Positions 33,722 through 40,950 of a stretch of DNA of 64,000 nt are shown here, piece by piece. Made by a program: the position numbers and the translations under genes. Numbering within the stretch: position 1 is the stretch's first letter; each line of letters begins with the position of its first letter. The stretch is from NCBI GenBank assembly GCA_036675505.1, contig JAKFEW010000030.1, positions 1 through 64,000 of the forward strand, in the 5' to 3' direction. The notes under the pieces were generated by a model, which did not search any database, was not told the DNA's origin, and saw nothing but the letters and a program-made list of their open reading frames with translations. Source of the DNA: JAKFEW01 sp036675505 (GTDB lineage Bacteria > Cyanobacteriota > Sericytochromatia > S15B-MN24 > JAQBPE01).

Positions 33722-34075
33722 ACAGGGGTCCTCCTTCTAGGGACTCGCTGAAAGACATGTCTTCCCGGGCAGCGCGCTGGCCGGGGATCATACCGAAGGG
33801 CGGGGAATCCTTCCTGGGGGTCACCGAGGGCTGAGCGTAGTCGACCGAATCCGACCGCGCATCGGGCGTCTTTAATACAAAAACGTCAAAGTTTCTCCAC
33901 ATCACACTTCAGCGACCGATCGAGGGGCTGATGTTGGCCGACTGCCTCGTTTACACAAGCTTTAACCGGACTTCAATCACCCTTAAGAATCTTCCTTTCG
34001 CCCCGCGCGATAAGGACCCCAGGAGTTTCTGGGAGTTTGCTCGGTCGCATCCGGGCTTAGCGAGGAAATTGGAAG
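33722..34075. other. 354-bp intergenic region between divergent genes
   Basis: No credible gene. The stretch 33865-34010 is clearly richer in A+T than its surroundings, with ttaatacaaaaacgtcaaag and tttacacaagctttaacc, and is where promoters for the two divergent genes should lie. TTGACG is present on the minus strand near 33880 but no properly spaced -10 could be fixed. A small cccag/ctggg hairpin is at 34018-34034. Confidence 0.4.
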
Positions 34076-34636
34076 ATGTCCATCGGCGTCGTCGGTTCGT
34101 ACCCCACCGCCCCCGCGGCACCCGCGGCGCGCCCCGTCTCGGGCGGCGCCACGCCGGTTCCCGGGAACTACGGCTATGCGCCGGACGCCTACAATGGCCT
34201 GGCCGCCACGCCCGGCTCCGCCGCTGCCGCGTACCCGGGCTACCCACAGCCCATCCCTCCGCAGGCGCTCGCCCAGCAACCCGGCGCCACGGCCGCGGGC
34301 TTCAACATCGGCCGGGTCGCCTCCTGGGGCCTCGGCGCCCTCGGCGCGGCGAAGTTCATCCTGCCTCACCTGTCGGGCGGGTGGCTCAAGATCGCGTTCG
34401 TCGGGGTCGGCGCGCTGGTCGGCAACTTCGTCTGGAACAAGTTCGAAAAGGACGTCCCCGCGGACAAGGCGGGCGGCATCGGCCACATGGGCACGATCGC
34501 TGGCGGCGGCGTGGGCGCGCTCATGCTCGGCCGCGCGGTGCTCGGTGCCAACCCGGCCGGCTGGCTGATCGGCGGCATCGTCGCCGGTGGTGCGTTCCTC
34601 GGCCACAAGCTCTACGCGATGATGCAGAAGCCCTAG
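34076..34636 (+). CDS. Membrane protein with glycine-rich helices, unknown function
   Basis: A 186-residue product. The first 75 residues are disordered and rich in Ala, Pro, Tyr and Gly (Y-P-G-Y-P-Q-P). The rest contains three to four short Gly/Ala-rich hydrophobic helices (around 80-95, 105-118, 138-155, 160-178) resembling glycine-zipper membrane segments. No family is recognised. GAAATTGGAAG precedes the ATG at 34076. A hairpin follows the stop. Confidence 0.6.
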   Translation: MSIGVVGSYPTAPAAPAARPVSGGATPVPGNYGYAPDAYNGLAATPGSAAAAYPGYPQPIPPQALAQQPGATAAGFNIGRVASWGLGALGAAKFILPHLSGGWLKIAFVGVGALVGNFVWNKFEKDVPADKAGGIGHMGTIAGGGVGALMLGRAVLGANPAGWLIGGIVAGGAFLGHKLYAMMQKP

Positions 34637-34660
34637 CGCCGGGCGGCGCCAGATCTAATC

Positions 34661-34691
34661 GCGGCCTCGCCCGGTTTCCGGGCGGGGCCGC
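34661..34691 (+). terminator. GC-rich hairpin downstream of membrane-protein gene
   Basis: gcggcctcgcccgg and ccgggcggggccgc form a 14-bp stem with one G-T pair around a 3-4 base loop. There is no T-run. It separates the upstream gene from the MalFG-type operon. Confidence 0.5.
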
Positions 34692-34749
34692 TCGCTCGGT
34701 TGGGTAAGTAAACCCAGTCGCTTCATCGCAGCCGGAGGTATCCTCAGCT

Positions 34750-35637
34750 TTGGCCATCACCGCCCCCGCGCCCGCCGCAGGCCGTTCCTGGCTCAAGCGG
34801 CATGCGTTCGATCTCGCCCTGGTCGCCCCGCTGGTCCTCTACATCGTCGGGTTCACGCTCGTGCCGGTGCTCACGAGCATCGGCTACAGCTTCGTGGACC
34901 CGGCCACCGGCGCCTTCCCGAGCCTCGCGAACTACGCCGCGATGTTCCGCCAGAGCGACTTCCACGAGGCGCTACGCAACACGCTGCTGATCACGGCGAT
35001 CGGCCTGACGCTCGAGATGGGCGCCGCGCTGATCCTGGCGCTGATGCTCACCAAGGAGTTCCGCGGCCAGGGCGTCGTGCGGTCGCTCCTGCTGCTGCCG
35101 ATGGGCGTGCCCACGCTCGTCTCGGCGGTGGTGATGAGCTACATCTTCTCGCTCTCCGGCTACGCCAACGAGCTGCTCTTCCGGCTCGGCGCGACGGCGC
35201 CGGTGGTCTGGACCGGCGGGGGGCTCACCACGCTGCTCACAGTCGTCTTCGCGGACATGTGGAAGGTCACGCCGATGGTGATGCTGATGCTGCTCGCCGG
35301 CCTCAACGCCATCCCCGAGGAGGTCTACGAGGCCTCGGACCTCGACGGCGCGACGGCCTGGCAGCGCTTCACGCTGATCACGCTGCCGATGCTGCGGCCC
35401 GCGATCACGATGGCGCTCGTGCTGCGCGCGATCGACGCCTTCCGCATCTTCGACCTCACCCTGGTGCTCGGCGGCAAGACGACGCCGGTCATCGCGACCT
35501 ACGCCTACTACGAGTGGTCGGCCTACAACAACCCCTACACCAGCGGCGCCGGCGCGACCGTGCTGCTCGTGATGATTCTCGTGTTCGTGCTGGGCTACTT
35601 GCGCATCGCCGAGCGCGGCCAGGAGGACGTCGGATGA
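34750..35637 (+). CDS. Sugar ABC transporter permease, MalF/UgpA type
   Basis: A 295-residue inner-membrane permease with six predicted helices. The EAA loop E-E-V-Y-E-A-S-D-L-D-G-A-T-A-W-Q-R-F ending in L-P-M-L-R-P is near residue 195. It is typical of the CUT1 family importing oligosaccharides, sugar alcohols or glycerol phosphate. The TTG at 34750 is chosen because GGAGGT sits about 9 nt upstream. Its TGA overlaps the ATG of the second permease. Confidence 0.9.
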   Translation: MAITAPAPAAGRSWLKRHAFDLALVAPLVLYIVGFTLVPVLTSIGYSFVDPATGAFPSLANYAAMFRQSDFHEALRNTLLITAIGLTLEMGAALILALMLTKEFRGQGVVRSLLLLPMGVPTLVSAVVMSYIFSLSGYANELLFRLGATAPVVWTGGGLTTLLTVVFADMWKVTPMVMLMLLAGLNAIPEEVYEASDLDGATAWQRFTLITLPMLRPAITMALVLRAIDAFRIFDLTLVLGGKTTPVIATYAYYEWSAYNNPYTSGAGATVLLVMILVFVLGYLRIAERGQEDVG

Positions 35638-36509
35638 GCGCCACCCCCCAGGCCCCCGCGGGGTCGCGAGCCCCCGCCACGCGCGACTCGGACTGGCTCG
35701 CCACGGCCAGCCGGATCCTGTTCTGGCCGGTGATGGTGCTGACGCTGCTGCTCGTCACCATTCCCACCTACATCCTCGTCAAGGTCTCGATCTCCAGGCC
35801 CGCGGAGCTGTTGACCCAGCACCCGACCTTCTGGATCTGGCAGCCCACCTTCAAGCACTGGGAGGGCGTGCTCGGCAGCCCCGAGCTGTGGGCGCCGCTG
35901 TGGAAGAGCCTGGCGGTCGCGACGCTGACGACGGTCGTGGCGGTGGCGATCGCCGCCCCCGCCGCCTACGTGATCGCGCGCATGCCCAAGTCCCTGCGTT
36001 ACACCACGATCCTCGGCCTGCTGGTCACCCGCATGTTCCCGGACGTGCTGATTGCCCTGCCCGTCGCCGTCACCTTCATCAAGATGGGGTTGCTCGACAC
36101 GGTGCCGGGCCTCGTCCTGGCCCACCTGATCGCCAACCTGCCCTTCCTCGCCTGGATCCTCGTCGGCACCTTCGAGATGATCCCGCAGGCGCTCGAAGAG
36201 GCCGCCACGGTCGATGGCTGCTCGCGCTTCGAGGCGCTCATGCGCGTCGTCTTCCCGGCCGCGCTGCCGGGCATCATGGTGGGCGCGATGTTCGTGTGGC
36301 TGAACTCCTGGAACGAGTTCACCTACGCGATGTACCTGTCGACGGCCACCAAGACGCTGCCGCTGCAGACCTACTTCTACCAGGCCAAGGGCAGCTGGTT
36401 CGACTCCGCGGCCTACGCCACGGTGCTCACGATCCCGGTCGTGATCATCACGTTCGCGCTCCAGCGTTACCTCGTTTCGGGGTCGCTGTCCGGCGCCGTG
36501 AAGGGATAG
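35634..36509 (+). CDS. Sugar ABC transporter permease, MalG/UgpE type
   Basis: A 291-residue inner-membrane permease, partner of the preceding gene, with six helices. The EAA loop reads I-P-Q-A-L-E-E-A-A-T-V-D-G-C-S-R-F and ends in F-P-A-A-L-P-G-I, followed by F-V-W-L-N-S-W-N-E-F, typical of MalG. Its ATG at 35634 overlaps the stop of the first permease (ATGA), so the two are translated together. The binding-protein gene follows after 4 bp. No MalK/UgpC-type ATPase is in the operon. Confidence 0.92.
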   Translation: MSATPQAPAGSRAPATRDSDWLATASRILFWPVMVLTLLLVTIPTYILVKVSISRPAELLTQHPTFWIWQPTFKHWEGVLGSPELWAPLWKSLAVATLTTVVAVAIAAPAAYVIARMPKSLRYTTILGLLVTRMFPDVLIALPVAVTFIKMGLLDTVPGLVLAHLIANLPFLAWILVGTFEMIPQALEEAATVDGCSRFEALMRVVFPAALPGIMVGAMFVWLNSWNEFTYAMYLSTATKTLPLQTYFYQAKGSWFDSAAYATVLTIPVVIITFALQRYLVSGSLSGAVKG

Positions 36510-36513
36510 TTCG

Positions 36514-37761
36514 ATGCGGCGCTGCTTGCGATCCCTGCTCTGTCTCGCCGTGCTGGCCGGCTGCGCCCGCGCCGGGGAGCAATCCCCGGATCAGGCCATG
36601 CCCGGCGACGCCGGCGGCAAGACCGTGCTGACCTTCTATACGGCGCTCGGCCAGGCCGAGTGGAAAGTGCTGCGCGAGGAGGTCATCCCTCCCTTTGAGC
36701 AGGCCCAGAACTGCGTCGTGCGCTCGATCAACGTCGAGAGCGGCGAGATGGGCCGCAAGCTCCATGCCCTGAAGCAGGGCGGCGCAATGGACGTGGACGT
36801 GATCGGCCAGGACAACATGGCGCTCTGGCTGCTGGTCCAGCAGGACCTCATGGAAGACCTGTCGGCTTACGAGCACACCATCCCGCCCGAGACCATCGAT
36901 GCACTGGTCAACGTGGGGCGCTTCAACGGCAAGCTCTACTTCATGCCGTACCGGCCGAACGTGGAGATCACCTACTACAACGAGACCTACTTGAACAAGC
37001 ACGGGCTCAAGCCGCCCGAGGACTGGGACCAGCTGTTCGACACGGCGCGGACGCTCCACCAGCGCGAGGGCGTGGGCCGGGTGGCGGTGAAGGCCGACGG
37101 CACGGCAGGCGCGACCGTCCATTACTTCGACTTCGTGAACGCCGCGGGCGGCGATCCGCTCACGCTCAACGACACAGGCTGCAAACGGGCCTTCTCGTTC
37201 CTCAAGGAGCTCTGGCCCTACCTGAGCCCCGAGTCGCGCCGCGCGGACTTCAACACGATGAACCAGTTCCTCGCGATGGAATCGGTCTACCTCGGGCAGA
37301 ACTGGCCCTTCGGCATCGAGGTGATCGTGAACCAGGGCGAGAAGAAGGACATCAAGGCTTACCACGGCTGGCGCGGGCCGGTGCGCGAGGCCCACACGCT
37401 CGGCGGCGAGGTGCTCGGCATCCCGAAGGGCGCGCCCCACAAGGATCTCGCACTGAAGTTCGTCTCCCACATGCAGAGCAAGGCGACCCAGACGATGCTG
37501 GTGCAGCGCCTGGCCTGGCCGCCGATGCGCGAGGACGCCTACGCCGAGGTGCCGGCCTGGCAGAAGCCCTACTTCAAGGCGGTCAAGGAAGCCCTCGCGC
37601 ACGCGATCGCCCGGCCGAACGTGCCGTACTGGGAGGACTTCGACAAGGCCATCAACCTGGCCGCGCGCGAGATTTTCCTGGACCGCGCCGACGTGACGGC
37701 GACGCTGGACAAGTACGCGGCGCAGCTGGAGGCGGCCAAGCAGCGCAAGTCCGCCCCCTAG
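36514..37761 (+). CDS. Extracellular solute-binding lipoprotein, CUT1 type
   Basis: A 415-residue SBP_bac_1 family binding protein with a lipoprotein signal ending L-A-G-C. Features include V-L-T-F-Y-T-A-L-G at the mature start, D-V-D-V-I-G-Q-D, L-Y-F-M-P-Y-R-P-N-V-E-I-T-Y-Y-N and P-E-D-W-D-Q-L. The Y-F-M-P-Y-x-P-N-V segment resembles binding proteins that use a hinge-contacting Tyr for sugars. It delivers the substrate to the two preceding permeases. Confidence 0.88.
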   Translation: MRRCLRSLLCLAVLAGCARAGEQSPDQAMPGDAGGKTVLTFYTALGQAEWKVLREEVIPPFEQAQNCVVRSINVESGEMGRKLHALKQGGAMDVDVIGQDNMALWLLVQQDLMEDLSAYEHTIPPETIDALVNVGRFNGKLYFMPYRPNVEITYYNETYLNKHGLKPPEDWDQLFDTARTLHQREGVGRVAVKADGTAGATVHYFDFVNAAGGDPLTLNDTGCKRAFSFLKELWPYLSPESRRADFNTMNQFLAMESVYLGQNWPFGIEVIVNQGEKKDIKAYHGWRGPVREAHTLGGEVLGIPKGAPHKDLALKFVSHMQSKATQTMLVQRLAWPPMREDAYAEVPAWQKPYFKAVKEALAHAIARPNVPYWEDFDKAINLAAREIFLDRADVTATLDKYAAQLEAAKQRKSAP

Positions 37762-37783
37762 CCCGCGGGAAAGGGCCAACGGG

Positions 37784-37789
37784 TATAAT
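37784..37789 (+). promoter_or_regulatory. Perfect -10 box TATAAT upstream of DUF1460 gene
   Basis: TATAAT in the context gggTATAATgggccc lies 31 nt before the ATG, with AAGGT as Shine-Dalgarno between. There is no -35 box at 16-18 nt. The downstream gggccc matches the ggcccc seen after other -10-like boxes in this window. Confidence 0.6.
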
Positions 37790-37819
37790 GGGCCCATCCC
37801 CCCTTGTAAGGTCCACCCC

Positions 37820-38704
37820 ATGCCCCGCCGGTCACTCTCCTTGCTCGCCCTCACGCTGCTGGCGTTGGCGCCCGCCCCCGCGCTCGCCATCCCGCGGCCC
37901 CTGCCGCCCGACGAGGCCCGCTTCGCGGACTTCGCCGCCACGATTCCCCGCGAGGGCGAGATGAACGCGCTCGTTTCGCGCGTGGCCCGGACGTTCCTGG
38001 GCCGACCGTACGTCGCGAACACGCTGAACGACCCGAAGGCGGGTGGTTCCGCGCCGGCCGAGGACGCCGAGCCGCTCGTCTGTCGTCTCGACGCCTTCGA
38101 TTGCGTGACCCTCGTCGAGTCCTCGGTCGCCATCGCGCGGGCGATCGCGACCGACAAGCCCGACTGGGCCGGCTACCAGCGGGAGCTCGAGCGCCTGCGG
38201 TACCGCGACGGCCGGCGGGAGGGTTACGCGAGCCGCTTACATTACTTCTCCGAGTGGATCGCGGACAACGGGCGCCGTGGCATCTTGCTCGACCTCACGC
38301 CCAGCCTCGGCGGGACGCCCGATCCGCGCCCGATCAAGTTCATGACGGCGCACCGCAACGCCTACAAGAAGCTCGCCAACGAGCAGGTCTATACGCGCAT
38401 CCAGGCCAGCGAGCAGGCCCTCAGCAAGCTCCCGCGCCACGTGTTGCCCAAGGACCGCGTGGCGGGCGTGCTGCCGTTGTTGCAGAGCGGCGACATCGTG
38501 GCCTTCGCGACCGACATCGAAGGCCTGGACGTGGTCCACACCGGCCTGGCGGAGCGGTTGCCGGACGGCAGCGTGCACCTGCTCCACGCGCCGGAGCCCG
38601 GGCAACCGGTGACCGTGAGCCGCAAGCCCCTCGCGGAGTACATCCAGGGCTTCAAGCACCACGTCGGCGTGATGATCGCGCGACCGCTCCCGCCCCGGCC
38701 CTAA
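37820..38704 (+). CDS. Exported DUF1460 (amidase-like, NlpC/P60-fold) protein
   Basis: A 294-residue product with a signal peptide (cleavage near A-L-A, residue 23). The DUF1460 family, related to N-acetylmuramoyl-L-alanine amidases and NlpC/P60 enzymes, is recognised by F-D-C-V-T-L-V-E with the catalytic Cys95, R-L-H-Y-F-S-E-W-I-A-D-N around 139-150, G-D-I-V-A-F and V-V-H-T-G-L, and a second His in L-L-H-A-P. It probably cleaves peptidoglycan or muropeptides in the periplasm. It has its own promoter and converges on an NHL lipoprotein gene with 3 bp between. Confidence 0.85.
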   Translation: MPRRSLSLLALTLLALAPAPALAIPRPLPPDEARFADFAATIPREGEMNALVSRVARTFLGRPYVANTLNDPKAGGSAPAEDAEPLVCRLDAFDCVTLVESSVAIARAIATDKPDWAGYQRELERLRYRDGRREGYASRLHYFSEWIADNGRRGILLDLTPSLGGTPDPRPIKFMTAHRNAYKKLANEQVYTRIQASEQALSKLPRHVLPKDRVAGVLPLLQSGDIVAFATDIEGLDVVHTGLAERLPDGSVHLLHAPEPGQPVTVSRKPLAEYIQGFKHHVGVMIARPLPPRP

Positions 38705-38707
38705 AGG

Positions 38708-40927
38708 TCAGAACCGAATCTGGCGAATCCGGTTGTTGCCGCGGTCGGCCACGATCAGGTTGCCGTCGAGGTCGAAGGCGATGAAGCTCGGGTCGTTGAA
38801 CATCGCGTCGTACTCGTAGCCGTCGCGGATGCCCTTGCCGCCGCTGCCTGCGACGGTCACGACCTCGCCGGTGCCGGCCACGATCTTGCGGATGCGCTGG
38901 TTGTTGCTGTCCGAGACGTAGACGTCGCCAGCCTTCGAGACCGCAATGCCGACCGGGTAATCGAACTGCGCGACCTCGCCCGGCCCATCCTTGAAGCCCG
39001 CCACCCCGGTGCCGGCGAGCGTCACGACCTCTTCCGTCGCCGGGTCGATCTGCTTGACCTTGTGGTTCTTCGAGTCGCAGACATACACCGCCCCGGCCGC
39101 GTCTACGGCGATGCCGGTCGGCTCGCTGAAGCGCGCGGCGCTGCGGTGGCCCGGCACGTCGCCCTCGGCGCCGTCGCCCGCATAGCGCTGGGCGATGCCT
39201 GAGGGCGAGATCTTGCGCACGAGGTGGTTGTACATCTCCGTGACGTAGAAGTTGCCCTGGGCGTCGATCGCGATGCCCTTCGGGTTCTTGAGCTGGGCGT
39301 TCGCGCCCTGGCCTTCCTGGTTGCCGGCCGAGCCCGTGCCCACGAAGGTCGAGACGACGAAGCCGGGCGTCGTGATCTTGCGGACCTTGTGGTTGCTCCA
39401 CTCGGTCACGAACATCTGGCCGCTCTTGTCGATGGCCACGCCACTCGGGTTCGCGAACCTGGCCTCGGCACCCGGGCCGTCCGGGAAGGTGCCGTCGACG
39501 GCGGAACCGCCGGCGACGGTGGCCACCAGGTTCGTGTCCTTGCTGAGCTTGCGGATCGACTGGGTCGCGTTGTCGCAGACGTAAATGTTGCCCCTGTCGT
39601 CGACCGCGACGGCGATCGGCTCGTCGAAGCGGGCCTCGGCGCCGGGGCCGTCCGCGAAGCCGCGCTCGCCGCCCGCGAGGGTCGCCACGGTCGGCCAGTT
39701 CACGGCCACTTCGACCGGCAACAGCGCCGCCACGCCGCCGGAAGCCGCTTTCAGGGTCGCCCGGCCGGCGGCCGCGGCGGTCAGCACGCCATCGTCGTAG
39801 GTGAGCGCGGCGCCGTCGACGCTCCACGTGACGGCAGGCTTCGCCACGCGCTTGCCGGCTGTGTCGGTGGCCGTCACCACCAGCTTCTGGGCTTCACCAA
39901 CGCGCATCTTGAAGGGCCGCGGCGTGATCGCGATTTCCTTGATGACCTGGAAAGGCAGCGCGTTGCTGGTCACGCCGCCGACGGTCGCGACGATGTCGCC
40001 CGAGGTCGCGCCGGCGGGCACGTCGACCTCGATCGTGAAGTCGTCGAGGCGGTTGGCGCCCGTCATCACCGCGCCGTTGAGCTGAAGCTGGACGGCCTCG
40101 CCGCTCGAGGCGCCCAGCGCCTCACCCGTCAACCGCAGCTTGGCGCCGGGCGCGCCATTCGCGGGATCGGTCGCGGTGATCTTCGGAGGCGTCTGCTTCA
40201 GCTCGAGCCTGGGGGCCTCGGCCGTCTTGCCGGGCTCCACCACCACGCGCGGCACCTTGGCCTTGCCCACGCCGGCCTTGGCCGCGACCAACACGTAGCG
40301 GCCGGCCGGCACGCCAGCGATCGCGAAGCGGCCGGTGGCGTCGGCCTTCGCCACGTACGACGTGCCCGGGATGAAGACGTCCACGCCCTCGAAGTTCGTG
40401 ACGCCGCTCGCCGCGACCTGGCCCGCCACCGTGCCGGTGGGCGCCAGCTGGATGATCATCCCGGTGGTGCCGCCCGGCACCGCGAGCTTCAGCGCCTTTT
40501 GCTCGCCCGCGGCCACCTCGATGTTGAGCGGGCGGTTGTCGGCCACGCTGAGGTCGAAGTAGCCGTCGGCGTCGGTCGTGGCGTCGAGCTTGTCGCCCGT
40601 GAGCAGGCGGGCCGGCAGGTCCTCGAGCACGCGGAAGCCGCCCGCGGGGGCGGGCACGGCGATCGCCGTCGCACGCACGGTGGCGCCTGCCAACGGCAGG
40701 CCCGCGGCATCGACGACGCGGCCGAAGCGGCTGGTCGCGACAGGCGCCGTGGACGCGCTCGCCGTGGGCGCAGGCGTCGGCGCCTCGCTGCTCGGCAGCG
40801 GGCTGGTCGCGACCTGGACGTCGTTCTTCTTCTTCGGCTTCTCGGGCTCGGTGGGCGCAGGTCCGCTGCACGCGGCGGCGAGCAGGGCTGCCAACACCAC
40901 AGGATAGGCTGAACGGGGGTTACGCAC
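38708..40927 (-). CDS. NHL-propeller lipoprotein (B), without N-N-G-G repeats
   Basis: A 739-residue lipoprotein (signal ending A-A-A-C). Order: charged linker with K-P-K-K-K-N; carboxypeptidase-regulatory-like domains (about 65-240, including a G-V-D-V-F-I-P-G-T-S-Y-V-A-K-A-D-A segment nearly identical to the neighbouring gene); an IPT/TIG domain (about 245-330); a Big-2-like domain (330-410); then a six-bladed NHL propeller (420-739) with blade motifs such as P-x-G-I-A-V-D and N-x-R-I-R-K-I. GTG start at 40927 with GAGGT upstream. It lies 23 bp after the next NHL gene on the same strand, clearly a paralogue. Confidence 0.87.
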   Translation of the reverse strand: MRNPRSAYPVVLAALLAAACSGPAPTEPEKPKKKNDVQVATSPLPSSEAPTPAPTASASTAPVATSRFGRVVDAAGLPLAGATVRATAIAVPAPAGGFRVLEDLPARLLTGDKLDATTDADGYFDLSVADNRPLNIEVAAGEQKALKLAVPGGTTGMIIQLAPTGTVAGQVAASGVTNFEGVDVFIPGTSYVAKADATGRFAIAGVPAGRYVLVAAKAGVGKAKVPRVVVEPGKTAEAPRLELKQTPPKITATDPANGAPGAKLRLTGEALGASSGEAVQLQLNGAVMTGANRLDDFTIEVDVPAGATSGDIVATVGGVTSNALPFQVIKEIAITPRPFKMRVGEAQKLVVTATDTAGKRVAKPAVTWSVDGAALTYDDGVLTAAAAGRATLKAASGGVAALLPVEVAVNWPTVATLAGGERGFADGPGAEARFDEPIAVAVDDRGNIYVCDNATQSIRKLSKDTNLVATVAGGSAVDGTFPDGPGAEARFANPSGVAIDKSGQMFVTEWSNHKVRKITTPGFVVSTFVGTGSAGNQEGQGANAQLKNPKGIAIDAQGNFYVTEMYNHLVRKISPSGIAQRYAGDGAEGDVPGHRSAARFSEPTGIAVDAAGAVYVCDSKNHKVKQIDPATEEVVTLAGTGVAGFKDGPGEVAQFDYPVGIAVSKAGDVYVSDSNNQRIRKIVAGTGEVVTVAGSGGKGIRDGYEYDAMFNDPSFIAFDLDGNLIVADRGNNRIRQIRF

Positions 40928-40950
40928 GGCGGGACCTCGGACCTTCGCGT

